Shown: positions 34,392 to 43,318 of the stretch, in pieces
Layout of the letters: the number at the start of each line of letters is the position of its first letter
How positions within the stretch are numbered: the stretch's first letter is position 1
NCBI RefSeq assembly: GCF_026236535.1
Contig: NZ_JAHTMW010000004.1
Location: forward strand, 124,001 to 188,000
Reading direction: 5' to 3'
From: Streptomyces sp. SKN60
GTDB lineage: Bacteria > Actinomycetota > Actinomycetes > Streptomycetales > Streptomycetaceae
Length of the DNA: 64,000 nt
Notes under the pieces: model-generated
Database searches by the model: none
The model's input: only the letters and a program-made list of their open reading frames with translations
What the model was told of the DNA's origin: nothing
Program-made: the position numbers and the translations under genes

Positions 34392-34796
34392 ATGAGTGAA
34401 CCGACGAAGCCCGAGGTCGCCGTTCCGGAGGGTGACGCTCCCACCGAGCTGACCGTCCGGGACCTGGTCGTCGGGGACGGGGCCGAGGTCAAGCCGGGCA
34501 TGGTGGTCAGGGTGCACTATGTCGGGGTGACCTTCGAGTCCGGGAAGGAGTTCGACGCCTCCTGGGACCGCGGCGAGCCGTTCAAGTTCGCGCTCGGCGC
34601 CGGCCGGGTGATCAAGGGCTGGGACCGCGGGGTGCGGGGCATGAGGCTCGGCGGCCGGCGCGAGATCATCGTCCCCCCGCGTCTCGGTTACGGGGATCAG
34701 TCGCCCACGCCGGCGATCCCGGCCGGCTCGACGCTGGTCTTCGTGGTGGACCTGGTCGACGTGTACTCCCGCACCACCGGGTGGAGCAAGCCCTAG
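34392..34796 (+). CDS. FKBP-type peptidyl-prolyl isomerase
   Basis: A 134-residue single-domain FKBP that catalyses proline cis-trans isomerisation. Residues 40-130 carry the fold: VRVHYVGVTFESGKEFDASWDRGEPF, GRVIKGWDRGVRGMRLGGRREIIVPPRLGYGD, and PAGSTLVFVVDLVDV. No signal peptide, so cytoplasmic. ATG at 34392; a longer frame from 34323 would add a weak N-terminal extension. It is divergent from the SpoIIE gene, whose GTG lies 98 bases away, leaving room for both promoters. Confidence 0.92.
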   Translation: MSEPTKPEVAVPEGDAPTELTVRDLVVGDGAEVKPGMVVRVHYVGVTFESGKEFDASWDRGEPFKFALGAGRVIKGWDRGVRGMRLGGRREIIVPPRLGYGDQSPTPAIPAGSTLVFVVDLVDVYSRTTGWSKP

Positions 34797-34816
34797 AGAG
34801 TCCCTGGAGAGCGCGG

Positions 34817-35698
34817 TCAGGCCAGTACGCGAAGGGCCGCGGGCATCGCCCTGAGGGTGACCGGCAGGGTCGCGTCGACCTCGCCGTCCGCGCCGTACGG
34901 GAGGGGGCGGTCGGCTTCGATGCGGATCTCCTTGCCGCGCAGGATCTCGATCTGCGGACGCTTCACGTGCGCGCCCGTCTTCAGCTCGTTCATCATGGCG
35001 AAGAAGAGACGTTTGGGCGCCTCCTTGATCACCACGACGTCCAGGAGGCCGTCGTCGACCCGCGCGCCCGGTGCGACGTTCCGCCCGAATCCGTAGAAGC
35101 CGGAGTTGGCCGCGACGACGGTGTAGCCGGTGCGCTCGTGCCGGACGCCGTCGATCGTGATGCGGTACGCGGCGGGCTTCCAGGCGAGGACCGCCCGGAG
35201 GCCGCCGGCGTAGTAGGAGGCCGCGCCGCGCAGCAGCCGGGAGGCGTTGGCGTGGCGGTTGGCCACCGCGTCGACGCCCGCGTACACGCTGCCGAGGACG
35301 CAGATCCCGTGGTGCCGGGCGGACTCCACCCGGATGGTGTCGACGGCCCGCGGTACGGCGTCGAGCAGCACCTTCGCGAGGCCCGGGGCGTCGGTGGGAA
35401 GCCCCAGGGCGCGCGCGAAGTCGTTGCCGCGGCCCGCGGGGACCAGGCCGAAGACGGTGTCCGTGCCGCTGAGCGCGCCGCCGACGGTGCCGGCCATGCC
35501 GTCGCCGCCGACGGCCAGCACGATGTGGCCCTTCCCTCCGGCGTCCCGGGCGAGTTCCTGGGCGTGTTCCAGGCTGCGGCTGTAGACGGTGTCGAGCCGC
35601 GCGCCCGCCTCCCGCAGCAGCCGGGCCAGCGGGAGCAGGCTCGCCGTGCCGCTGGAGCCCCCGGCGGTGGGGTTGACGACGGCGGTGAACTGTCGCAT
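34817..35698 (-). CDS. Diacylglycerol-kinase-like lipid kinase
   Basis: A 293-residue lipid kinase of the DgkB/YegS family, phosphorylating diacylglycerol or a related lipid with ATP. NPTAGGSSG near the start, HIVLAVGGDGMAGTVGGAL with the phosphate-binding GGDG, and VPAGRGNDFARALGLP are seen; the C-terminal half is the beta-sandwich domain. No membrane segment. It lies 76 bases upstream-to-downstream of the FAD-enzyme gene on the same strand, with a 15-bp tandem repeat between, and is likely expressed with the ether-lipid-type genes. Confidence 0.87.
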   Translation of the reverse strand: MRQFTAVVNPTAGGSSGTASLLPLARLLREAGARLDTVYSRSLEHAQELARDAGGKGHIVLAVGGDGMAGTVGGALSGTDTVFGLVPAGRGNDFARALGLPTDAPGLAKVLLDAVPRAVDTIRVESARHHGICVLGSVYAGVDAVANRHANASRLLRGAASYYAGGLRAVLAWKPAAYRITIDGVRHERTGYTVVAANSGFYGFGRNVAPGARVDDGLLDVVVIKEAPKRLFFAMMNELKTGAHVKRPQIEILRGKEIRIEADRPLPYGADGEVDATLPVTLRAMPAALRVLA

Positions 35699-35731
35699 GG
35701 ATCTGGCCTCCGGGCGGCAGAAGGAGAGGTG

Positions 35732-35761
35732 GGGAGGGAAGGGTTCGGGAGGGAAGGGTTC
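35732..35761. repeat. 15-bp tandem duplication between lipid genes
   Basis: GGGAGGGAAGGGTTC is repeated exactly twice (35732-35746, 35747-35761). It lies between the stop of the FAD enzyme (35775) and the start of the lipid kinase (35698) in a 76-base gap. The purine-rich run on this strand means CCCTTCCC-type pyrimidine tracts on the coding strand; a regulatory role is possible but unproven. Confidence 0.75.
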
Positions 35762-35774
35762 GGACGGAGCGGGA

Positions 35775-37370
35775 TCAGCGGACCGGGATCAGGACCCCGG
35801 GGCTCAGCACGCCGGACGGGTCGACCTCGGCCTTGACCGCCTGGAGCATACGGATGCCGAGGGGGCCGACCTCGCGGGCGTACCAGTCGCGGTGGTCGGT
35901 GCCGACGCCGTGGTGGTGGCTGATGGTGCCGCCCGCCGCCAGGATCGCGTCGTTCGCCGCCCGCTTCACCGGCGCCCAGTGCGCGACGGCGTCCTCGCCC
36001 TGCGCGGAGACGACGGTGAAGTACAGCGAGGCGCCGTTCTCGTACGTGTGCGAGATGTGGCACATGACGAGCGGCGGGGTCCCGGCCTCGGTGAGGGTGC
36101 TGGTCAGCGCCTCCCGTACGGCCGTGTACAGGCCGGGGATCGCGGACCAGAAGGCGGCCGTCTCCAGCGTCTCGGCGAACGCGCCGGCGTCGAGCAGCGC
36201 GTCGCGCAGGTAGGGCGCGTTGTAGCGGCCGTGCTCCCACTTGTCGCCGGGCTCCTCGCCGATGAACTCGCCGTCGCAGGCGAGGAGGACCGCACGGGCG
36301 GCGGCGCGGCGGGCGGCCGTGTCTGCCTCGGTGCCCTCGAAGCCGACGATGGCCATGCAGCCGGGGTTCTCCGGGAGTGCGGCGCTGCCGATGGCGTCCG
36401 GCTGTGCGAGGCCGATGAAGGTCTCGGACTCGTCCGACAGGCGCAGCACCGTGGGGCGCGGGCCGTCCTGGGCGAGGCGGCGCAGCGCCGCCGTGCCAGC
36501 CTCGAAGGAGGCGAAGCGCCAGCCTTCGTAGATCCGCTTCGGCGGCAGCGGCCGGATGCGTACGGTCACCGAGGTGATCACTCCGAGGGCGCCTTCGGAG
36601 CCGAGGATCAGCTGGCGCAGGTCGGGGCCGGCGGCGGAGCGGGGGGCGCGGCCGGTCGACAGGGTGCCCTCGGGGGTGGCGACTGTCAGGCCGAGGACCA
36701 TCTCGTCGAAGCGGCCGTAGCCGGCCGAGGCCTGGCCGCTGGAGCGGGCCGCGGCGAAGCCGCCGACGGTCGCCCATTCGAAGGACTGCGGGAAGTGGCC
36801 GAGCGTCCAGCCCTGCTCGTTGAGCAGCGCCTCGGCCTGCGGGCCGCGCAGGCCGGGCTGCAGGGTGGCGGTGCGCGACACCTCGTCGACGGCGAGCAGC
36901 TGGTCGAGGCGCCGCAGGTCGAGCGCGACGAAGGGCCGCTTCGTGGTGGGCGCGAGGCCGCCGACGACGGAGGTGCCGCCGCCGAACGGGACGGCGGACA
37001 GGCCGTGGTCCGCGCACGCCCGCAGGACGGCGAGGACCTCGTCGTGGCTGCCGGGGAGCACGACGGCGGCGGGGATGTCGTCGACCTCTCCGGCGCGGAT
37101 GCGCAGCAGGTCGGGGGTCGACTTGCCGCGGGTGTGCCGGATGCGGCTCTCCGCGTCGTCCCGCAGGCCGTCGGGTGCGGCGACGGCGGCGCGCAGTGCT
37201 CCCCTCGCCTCGCCGGTCAGTGCCGGGGCGGGGACGTCGATGTCGGCGAGGTCGGCGGGGCCGCTCTCGCGCGGCGTGACGCCGAGCAGGTCCCGCAGCA
37301 GGCCGGTCACCGAGTCGGGCAGGGGCGCCGCCTTGGCCGGGTCGCCCCAGCCGCTCCACAACATGTCCAC
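35775..37370 (-). CDS. FAD-binding oxidoreductase, alkyl-DHAP-synthase-like
   Basis: A 531-residue vanillyl-alcohol-oxidase-family enzyme resembling alkyldihydroxyacetone-phosphate synthase, which makes the ether bond of ether lipids. The PP-loop shows VPFGGGTSVVGGLAP (about 120), the FAD domain continues with RRLDQLLAVDEVSRTATLQPGLRG, and the C-terminus has the catalytic-type ISHHHGVGTDHRDWYAREVG, matching the triple-His region of the synthase. A decarboxylating D-lactate or glycolate oxidase is the alternative. It heads a locus with a TetR gene (divergent), glycerol-3-phosphate dehydrogenase and lipid kinase, which favours a lipid role. Start ATG 37370. Confidence 0.82.
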   Translation of the reverse strand: MDMLWSGWGDPAKAAPLPDSVTGLLRDLLGVTPRESGPADLADIDVPAPALTGEARGALRAAVAAPDGLRDDAESRIRHTRGKSTPDLLRIRAGEVDDIPAAVVLPGSHDEVLAVLRACADHGLSAVPFGGGTSVVGGLAPTTKRPFVALDLRRLDQLLAVDEVSRTATLQPGLRGPQAEALLNEQGWTLGHFPQSFEWATVGGFAAARSSGQASAGYGRFDEMVLGLTVATPEGTLSTGRAPRSAAGPDLRQLILGSEGALGVITSVTVRIRPLPPKRIYEGWRFASFEAGTAALRRLAQDGPRPTVLRLSDESETFIGLAQPDAIGSAALPENPGCMAIVGFEGTEADTAARRAAARAVLLACDGEFIGEEPGDKWEHGRYNAPYLRDALLDAGAFAETLETAAFWSAIPGLYTAVREALTSTLTEAGTPPLVMCHISHTYENGASLYFTVVSAQGEDAVAHWAPVKRAANDAILAAGGTISHHHGVGTDHRDWYAREVGPLGIRMLQAVKAEVDPSGVLSPGVLIPVR

Positions 37371-37444
37371 TTCGAGAGGTTCCTCACGGTCTGTTTCACG
37401 GACGGCGCTGCCGCTCGGCCCGCACTGGCATTACACTGTGACAG
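37371..37444. promoter_or_regulatory. Divergent promoter region of FAD enzyme and TetR gene
   Basis: Seventy-four bases separate the two starts. TACACT (37432-37437) fits a -10 box for the TetR gene, whose ATG is only eight bases further and lacks a ribosome site, so a leaderless TetR message is plausible. TGTGACA-like and GTTTCAC-like words in the gap could form the TetR operator, but no perfect palindrome was found. Confidence 0.5.
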
Positions 37445-38044
37445 ATGACGCCCATTCGTCACAACCATGCGGACGCGGATCCCGTACTCGACGCGGCACG
37501 GGACTGCGTGCTCGCCGTCGGCGTACGACGGACCACCCTCACCGATGTCGCCCGGCGGGCCGGCGTGTCCCGGATGACGCTGTACCGGCGCTGGCCCGAC
37601 GTGCGGACCCTCGTCGGCGACCTGATGACCCGTGAGTGGATCGCGGTCGCCGCCGGCGCCATGCCGCCCTCCGACGACGACCGGCCCGAACGGGCCCGGA
37701 TCGTCGAGGGGTTGGTGGCCGGAGTCGCCGCGTTCCGGTCCCATCCGCTGTTCCGGAAGATCCTCGACGTCGACCCCGAGCTGCTGCTGCCGTACGTCCT
37801 CGACCGGCGCGGCGCCAGCCAGGACGCCCTGCTCGGGCTGCTCCTCACCGCGTTGGAGGAAGGACACGAGGACGGTTCCGTACGCCGCGCCCACCCCGAC
37901 CTGCAGGCCCGGTCCCTGCTGCTCGTCGTCCAGTCCTTCACGCTCTCGCTGCGCACCATAGCCGACGAGAACGATCCCGAACTGAGCGAAGCCGCCTTCC
38001 TCGAAGAGCTGCGCACCCTCCTTGAGAGGACCCTCACGCCATGA
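37445..38044 (+). CDS. TetR-family transcriptional regulator
   Basis: A 199-residue regulator. The N-terminal helix-turn-helix is RTTLTDVARRAGVSRMTLYRRWPDVRTLVGDLM (about 27-60); the C-terminal domain (AFRSHPLFRKILDVDPELLLPYVLDRRGASQDALL and so on) is helical and binds an unknown ligand. The gene is divergent from the alkyl-DHAP-synthase-like gene and overlaps the glycerol-3-phosphate dehydrogenase by ATGA, so it most likely represses this locus and itself. Promoter region is short (74 bases). Confidence 0.9.
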   Translation: MTPIRHNHADADPVLDAARDCVLAVGVRRTTLTDVARRAGVSRMTLYRRWPDVRTLVGDLMTREWIAVAAGAMPPSDDDRPERARIVEGLVAGVAAFRSHPLFRKILDVDPELLLPYVLDRRGASQDALLGLLLTALEEGHEDGSVRRAHPDLQARSLLLVVQSFTLSLRTIADENDPELSEAAFLEELRTLLERTLTP

Positions 38045-39621
38045 ACTCCGTGAACCCCACGAGCGGCACCGCCCTGCCCGGCTCCTCCCTCAACGCCGAG
38101 CGGCGGCGGCGCGAACTGGACCGGCTCGCCGACGGCGAGACGGTCGACGTGCTCGTCGTCGGGCTCGGCGCCACCGGAGCCGGAGTCGCCCTCGACGCCG
38201 CCACCCGCGGACTGAGCGTCGCCGCGATCGACGCCCACGACCTCGCGTTCGGCACCTCCCGCTGGAGCTCCAAGCTCATCCACGGCGGACTGCGCTACCT
38301 CGCGTCCGGGCAGCTCGACGTCGCCCACGAGAGCGCCGTCGAGCGCGGCATCCTGATGGAACGCACCGCCCCCCACCTGGTCCGCGCCCAGCCCTTCGTG
38401 CTCCCCCTCACCCCGCTCGTCAGCCGCGGCCAGGCCGCCCTCGCCCGCGCCGGATTCGCCGCGGGCGACCTGCTGCGGGTCGGCGCCCGCACCTCGCGCC
38501 GCACGCTGCCGCAGCCGCGCACGCTGTCCGCCGTCGAGACCCGCCACCTCGCCCCCGCCCTGCGCCCCGTCGGGCTCCGCGGCGGCCTGCTCTCCTGGGA
38601 CGGCAAGCTCTCCGACGACGCCCGCCTGGTCACCGCGATCGCCCGCACCGCGGCCGCGTACGGTGCCCGCGTCCTCACCCGCGCCCGGGCCCTGGAACTC
38701 CACGGCGACGGCGCGCTGGTGCGCGACGAGACCACCGGCCAGGAGCTGCGCGTCCGCGCCCGTACGGTCGTCAACGCGGCCGGGGTCTGGGCGGGCGGCC
38801 TCATCGACGACGTACGACTGCGGCCCTCGCGCGGCACCCATCTCGTCCTGCGCTCCGAGACCCTCGGCCGGCTCTCCGCCGGACTGCACATCCCGATCCC
38901 CGGCGAGACGAACCGCTTCGTCCTGGTCCTGCCCCAGGGCGACGGGCGGGTGTACGTCGGTCTCACCGACGAGCCCGTCGACGGCGACATCCCCGACGTG
39001 CCGGAGGTCCCCGAGACGGACATCGGCTTCCTGCTCGACGTGCTCGGCTCCGCCCTCGACGTCACGGTCCACCGCTCCGACGTGGTCGGGGCCTTCGCGG
39101 GACTGCGGCCGCTGCTCGACACCCGGGACGCGGAGGGCCGCACCGCCGACATCTCGCGCAAGCACGCCGTGCTGACGTCGCCCGACGGCATCGTCACCGT
39201 CGTCGGCGGCAAACTGACCACCTATCGCCGCATGGCCCAGGACGCCGTCGACGCGGCCGTCGCCGTCCGCGGCCTGACCGCCGGCGCCTGCCGCACCGCG
39301 TCCGTCCCGCTCGTCGGCGCGGCCCGCCCGCAGGCCCTCGCCGGTCTCGACGTCCCGCCCCGCCTGGTCCAGCGCTACGGCTCCGAGGCCCCGGCCGTCC
39401 ACGCCCTCGGCCTCGAAGACCCGGCCCTGGCCGCGCCCGTCGTCCCCGGCCACCCGGTCACGGGCGCCGAACTGGTGTGGGCGGTCCGCCACGAAGGCGC
39501 CCTCGACACCGCCGACCTCCTCGACCGGCGCACCCGCATCGGCGTGGTCCCGGAAGACCGCGCCCTCGCCGAAGCAGCGGCCCGGGACGCCCTCGCCCGT
39601 ACGGCGGCGCAGTCGCGGTGA
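38041..39621 (+). CDS. glpD: Glycerol-3-phosphate dehydrogenase (FAD, quinone-linked)
   Basis: A 526-residue flavoprotein converting glycerol-3-phosphate to dihydroxyacetone phosphate. FAD motif VVGLGATGAGVALDAATRGLSVAAIDAHDLAFGTS; conserved FGTSRWSSKLIHGGLRYLASGQLD; and C-terminal PRLVQRYGSEAPAVHA-type helices are visible. It overlaps the TetR gene (ATGA). In this setting it could supply DHAP for the divergent alkyl-DHAP-synthase-like enzyme rather than serve glycerol catabolism; glpF and glpK are not present here. The symbol follows the enzyme family; a second copy elsewhere in the genome is likely. Confidence 0.9.
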   Translation: MNSVNPTSGTALPGSSLNAERRRRELDRLADGETVDVLVVGLGATGAGVALDAATRGLSVAAIDAHDLAFGTSRWSSKLIHGGLRYLASGQLDVAHESAVERGILMERTAPHLVRAQPFVLPLTPLVSRGQAALARAGFAAGDLLRVGARTSRRTLPQPRTLSAVETRHLAPALRPVGLRGGLLSWDGKLSDDARLVTAIARTAAAYGARVLTRARALELHGDGALVRDETTGQELRVRARTVVNAAGVWAGGLIDDVRLRPSRGTHLVLRSETLGRLSAGLHIPIPGETNRFVLVLPQGDGRVYVGLTDEPVDGDIPDVPEVPETDIGFLLDVLGSALDVTVHRSDVVGAFAGLRPLLDTRDAEGRTADISRKHAVLTSPDGIVTVVGGKLTTYRRMAQDAVDAAVAVRGLTAGACRTASVPLVGAARPQALAGLDVPPRLVQRYGSEAPAVHALGLEDPALAAPVVPGHPVTGAELVWAVRHEGALDTADLLDRRTRIGVVPEDRALAEAAARDALARTAAQSR

Positions 39622-39757
39622 ACGGACGCGGTGCCTCTGCCCGGCATCGGGGCGGGGGCACCGTCGTCCGCCCGGCGCAGGGGTCACGGCGGGGGCGGTG
39701 TCAGTCCGCTCACGTATCCTTCCGGCCACCGCACACCGACTCGGAGGATCAAGAGCG

Positions 39758-41269
39758 TTGACCGGCCTGACCGCTTTCCCGCTGCCCTTTCACGCGTCCC
39801 GTTCCACAGCGTTCGCGACGCCCCGGACGCTGCGGGAACTTCAGATGATGGAATGCAGCGCACACATACGGGCGAAGCCCGGCTGGTTCGACAAGATGAA
39901 CGACGCCGGCATCGTCGCCAGGTGGACGCGGGAGGCGGTCGCCCAGGGCCTCACCGAGGCGCAGGTTCGTTACGTGCTCGACGAACTCGCGCACTACGCG
40001 GCGCTCCGGGACGGGCGCAGCGGCATCGAGGTGTCCGCCGTCGACGGGGTGTGGCAGTCGGACGGACTGGTCGACGACAAGCTCAGGGCCCGGCTGCGCG
40101 AGGCGGTGCGGGTGCTTGAGGAGGTGCCCGAGGCGGAGCGGGACTGGCATCCCGGATCCGGGAACCAGGTCCTTGATCTGGTGCATCCCTCGCTGTTCTG
40201 TCTGGTCAAGGGGGTGAGCGGCGAGCCGGAGCGGGCGTGGGAGAACCCGACGAACCGCTACTCCAAGTACGAGTTCTCGGAGCAGTTCCAGTGGCTGCCG
40301 ACGGACGTCGACGTCCACGAGGACGGCGGGGTCGCCTTCCGTTCGTACGTGAACAACGTGCACCCCGAGGCCCATCACGAACTGGCCGCCGTCCTGCCGG
40401 ACCTGTTCGCGTGCGTGCGCCCGCTGTTCGAGAACGTGCTCACCGATCTGCGGCATCCGCGGCCGGTGCGGATCAAGGCCGATCCGTTCGGGTGGTACGG
40501 GGACTCGGAGCCGGAGTATCCGGACCGGGCCTCCTTCAGCGACAACGACGCCTACGCGGAGGCCCGGAGCGCCTGGGACGAGGCGATGGACGCCTGGTGG
40601 GAGAACCGCAGCCCGATCGTGCCGGACGCCCCGGCCTTCACCCCGCCCGAGGTGCCCGAGGGCTCCGCCCGGGTCGATCTGCGTGGCCGCCGCCTTCAGG
40701 TCATCGTCAAGCTCGCCACGATTCATCTCACCCCGGACCGGCCGGAGTACGCCGGCGGTTCCTGGCATGTCGAGGGGATGCTGAACGAGCGGATCGTGTC
40801 GACCGGGATCTACTACTGGGACAGCGAGAACATCACCGAGAGCCGGCTGAGTTTCCGGGCCGCGCTCGACGACCCGCACTACGAGCAGAACGACGACGAC
40901 GGCCTGCGCGAGGTCTACGGCCTGGAGGACGAGGACGCGCTGAACCAGCTGCTCGGGTCGGCGGCGACCCCGGAGGGCCGCTGCCTCGCGTTCCCGAACG
41001 TGCTGCAGCACCGCGTCGGCTCGTTCCGCCTCGCGGACCCGACCCGTCCGGGACATCGCAAGATTCTCGCGTTCTTCCTGGTCGACCCGTCGGAACGGAT
41101 CGTCTCGACCTCCGACGTGCCGCCGCAGCAGCCCTGGTCCGAGACCTCGACCATGACGCTCGATCAGGCCAAGGAGTACCGCGAACAGCTCATGCGGGAG
41201 CGCAAGTTCTTCGTGGACGAGCACAACGAGCAGCTCTTCGAGCGGGCGTTCTCACTCTGCGAGCACTAG
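39758..41269 (+). CDS. DUF4246 protein
   Basis: A 503-residue protein of DUF4246, found in fungi and Streptomyces, likely a 2-oxoglutarate-type or related fold by recalled annotation but without known function. It contains WHVEGMLNERIVSTGIYYWDSENI and LAFPNVLQHRVGSF, with His residues that could bind metal. The start is a TTG at 39758 preceded by GGAGG ten bases upstream; a longer frame from 39698 lacks such a site. Convergent with the phytase-like gene, 1 base apart. Confidence 0.82.
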   Translation: MTGLTAFPLPFHASRSTAFATPRTLRELQMMECSAHIRAKPGWFDKMNDAGIVARWTREAVAQGLTEAQVRYVLDELAHYAALRDGRSGIEVSAVDGVWQSDGLVDDKLRARLREAVRVLEEVPEAERDWHPGSGNQVLDLVHPSLFCLVKGVSGEPERAWENPTNRYSKYEFSEQFQWLPTDVDVHEDGGVAFRSYVNNVHPEAHHELAAVLPDLFACVRPLFENVLTDLRHPRPVRIKADPFGWYGDSEPEYPDRASFSDNDAYAEARSAWDEAMDAWWENRSPIVPDAPAFTPPEVPEGSARVDLRGRRLQVIVKLATIHLTPDRPEYAGGSWHVEGMLNERIVSTGIYYWDSENITESRLSFRAALDDPHYEQNDDDGLREVYGLEDEDALNQLLGSAATPEGRCLAFPNVLQHRVGSFRLADPTRPGHRKILAFFLVDPSERIVSTSDVPPQQPWSETSTMTLDQAKEYREQLMRERKFFVDEHNEQLFERAFSLCEH

Positions 41270-41270
41270 G

Positions 41271-42443
41271 TCAGCGGATGGCCAGGGCGACGATCTGCGT
41301 CACCGCGTCGTCCACGAAGTTGTCGTCGCTCACCAGGATCAGCGACCGCTCGCCGGACGGCAGGACCGGGCCCCAGGTCATGCCCTCGGTGTTGTCGACG
41401 GTGGACAGGCCCAGGGTGTCGAAGTCCGCGACGAGCGTCTTGCGCATCGGCACCACGCTCTCCCCGTCCGGTCCGGCCAGGGAGTCCGTCGACCGCACGT
41501 CGGTCGCCCCGCGGGTGGTGGCATCGAAGACACGGATCTTGTAGCCCGCGCCGGCGACCCAGGTGCGTTCGAGCACGAGGTAGCGGTCGGGGTCGTCGGG
41601 GAAGGCGAGGATCGAGGGGACGCCGGTGTCCGGGCCCCACGGGCTGTTCGGGTCGTTCACGGCGAAGATCTTCTCGACGGGGTACGCGAACTGCGCGAGC
41701 ACCCGGCCGGTACGCGTCTGCTGCGTGACCCGGACGAGCGCGCCGTGCTCGGTGTCGGGCAACGGGCCGTCCTCAAGGAGCGGGCCCTCGACCGCGCTGG
41801 TCAGCACCCGGCCCCGGTCACCGAAGGTGATCGCCTCGATCGACTGGTTCCGGCGCGGTCCGCGCTCGTCGGTGATCGCGTAGTTCGACGGCAGTCGCAG
41901 GCTGCCGAGGTAGGCGCCGGTGGGCGAGGCGGACTGGATGGACGGCTGGATCACGGGGGCCCCGGCCGCCGACGGCCGGTCGCCCTCCTGCGCCCACCAG
42001 TAGTCGCAGCGGCGCGGGTCGACCCGGATCTCCTCCGGGTCGACGGCCTTGCCGTCCCCGAGGGACGGGGACGGATAGACCGAGCCGTCCGGCTGGAGGA
42101 ACGGGTGGGTGCCGGTGAAGTCGACGGAGTGCACGCCGTCGGCGTCCACGTCCAGCCTGGCGGTGTAGAAGCGGGCGGGCTGGAGGGCCGAGCGGTCGTC
42201 GCTGATGAACACGTACTCGCCGGTGCAGCGGTCGCGGTCGACGCCGGAGAGGCCGCCGACCGTCGTGCCCTGGACGTCCAGCTTGTACGGGACGATCTTC
42301 TCGCCGAGCAGGCGGGCCTGCGCCGCACGCTCCACCGGCCGGGCGGGATCGGCGGGTCGAGCGGCGGCGACCGCCGCGGGGGTGAGCGTGGAGGACAGAA
42401 GCAGGGCTGCGGCGCACGCACGGCGCGTCAGGGAGGCTCGCAT
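41271..42443 (-). CDS. Secreted esterase-like protein of the phytase-like domain family
   Basis: A 390-residue exported protein. The signal peptide spans about 1-30 (MRASLTRRACAAALLLSSTLTPAAVAAARP). The rest matches the phytase-like esterase family (beta-propeller): TVGGLSGVDRDRCTGEYVFISDDRS, RVDPRRCDYWWAQEGDRPS, EAITFGDRGRVLTSAVEGPLL, and EGMTWGPVLPSGERSLILVSDDNF near the end. Substrate unknown. It is transcribed away from the truncated LacI gene. Start ATG 42443 with no strong ribosome site. Confidence 0.83.
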   Translation of the reverse strand: MRASLTRRACAAALLLSSTLTPAAVAAARPADPARPVERAAQARLLGEKIVPYKLDVQGTTVGGLSGVDRDRCTGEYVFISDDRSALQPARFYTARLDVDADGVHSVDFTGTHPFLQPDGSVYPSPSLGDGKAVDPEEIRVDPRRCDYWWAQEGDRPSAAGAPVIQPSIQSASPTGAYLGSLRLPSNYAITDERGPRRNQSIEAITFGDRGRVLTSAVEGPLLEDGPLPDTEHGALVRVTQQTRTGRVLAQFAYPVEKIFAVNDPNSPWGPDTGVPSILAFPDDPDRYLVLERTWVAGAGYKIRVFDATTRGATDVRSTDSLAGPDGESVVPMRKTLVADFDTLGLSTVDNTEGMTWGPVLPSGERSLILVSDDNFVDDAVTQIVALAIR

Positions 42444-42549
42444 GCCGACGATCTTGGCCCGGAGCGGCCCTGATCCGCAGTCACCCAGACGGGTACTGCT
42501 GCCGGTGTCCGCTCACACCACCCGTTCACCCCACCCGTCTGGCGCCCCG

Positions 42550-43317
42550 TCAGGCCGAATCCCGCCGTACCAGTTCCGTCGGGAGGATCACCGTGACCGG
42601 GTCCTCCCCCGCTATGCGGGCGAGGAGGGTGCGGACCATCTCCGCGCTGATGCGGTCCCAGGGCTGGCGGAGGGTGGTGAGCGAGGGACGGGAGGCCAGC
42701 GCGGCCGGGGAGTCGTCGAAGCCGCCGACCGCGATGTCCTCGGGGACGCGGCGGCCGGCCCGGTCGAGGGTGTCCAGGACGCCGAGGGCCATCAGGTCGG
42801 AGGCGACGAAGACGGCGTCGAGGTCCGGGGCCCGGTCGAGGAGCAGCCGGGCGGCCGCCTCGCCGCCCCGGCGGCTGTAGTCGCCGGTGGCGACGAGGTC
42901 CTCGTCGTACGGGAGTCCGCACTCGGCGAGGGTCTCGCGGTAGCCGGCGAGGCGTTCGACGCCGCCGGGGGTGTCGAGCGGGCCGGTGACGGTGGCGATG
43001 CGGCGGCGGCCGGTCGCGTGGAGGTGGCGCACCATGTCCTGGGCGCCGCCGCGGTCGTCGGCGGCGACGTAGCCGATCCTGGCGGTCTGGCCGAGCGGTT
43101 TGCCGCAGGCGACGACGGGGACGCCGGCCGCGTGGAGCCGGTCGACGACCGGGTCGCCGGAGTGGCTGGAGACGAGCAGGACGCCGTCGACGTGACCGGC
43201 CTCGATGTAGCGGAGGTTGCGCCGGCGTTCGTCCTCGGTACCGGCGATCATCAGCAGGAGCGGGATGTCCTGCGCGGCAAGCGCCTGGGTGCAGCCGCGG
43301 AGCAGGACGTTGAAGCT
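42550..43317 (-). pseudogene. LacI-family regulator lacking its DNA-binding domain
   Basis: Only the C-terminal sugar-binding part remains. From the scar at about 43312-43317 the reverse frame gives SFNVLLRGCTQALAAQDIPLLLMIAGTEDERRR, then YVAADDRGGAQDMVRHLHATGRRRIATVTG, VFVASDLMALGVLDTLDRAGRRVPEDIAVGGFDDSP to the stop at 42550. In full LacI proteins the SFN region falls around residue 75-80, so the helix-turn-helix and hinge are missing. The internal ATG at 43249-43251 would start mid-domain and is not credible as a native start. It faces the GH53 remnant head to head; see the scar entry. Confidence 0.9.
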
Positions 43318-43318
43318 A
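43312..43318. other. Deletion scar joining truncated lacI and truncated galactanase
   Basis: On the minus strand, LacI coding sequence is intact up to SFN (about 43312); on the plus strand, GH53 sequence begins abruptly at YWHGPL (43317). Both genes lose their 5' parts at the same place, the expected result of a deletion of the DNA that once separated these divergent genes. No insertion sequence or repeat is visible at the joint. Confidence 0.85.

Noticed and set aside
34293..34392. SpoIIE/GAF protein starting at 34392
   Set aside because: It would overlap the divergent FKBP start base for base; the GTG at 34293 has a GGAGG at ideal distance.
42550..43251. LacI gene starting at the internal ATG 43249-43251
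   Set aside because: LacI homology continues upstream of this ATG in the same frame to the scar, so the ATG is not a native start; the gene is truncated instead.
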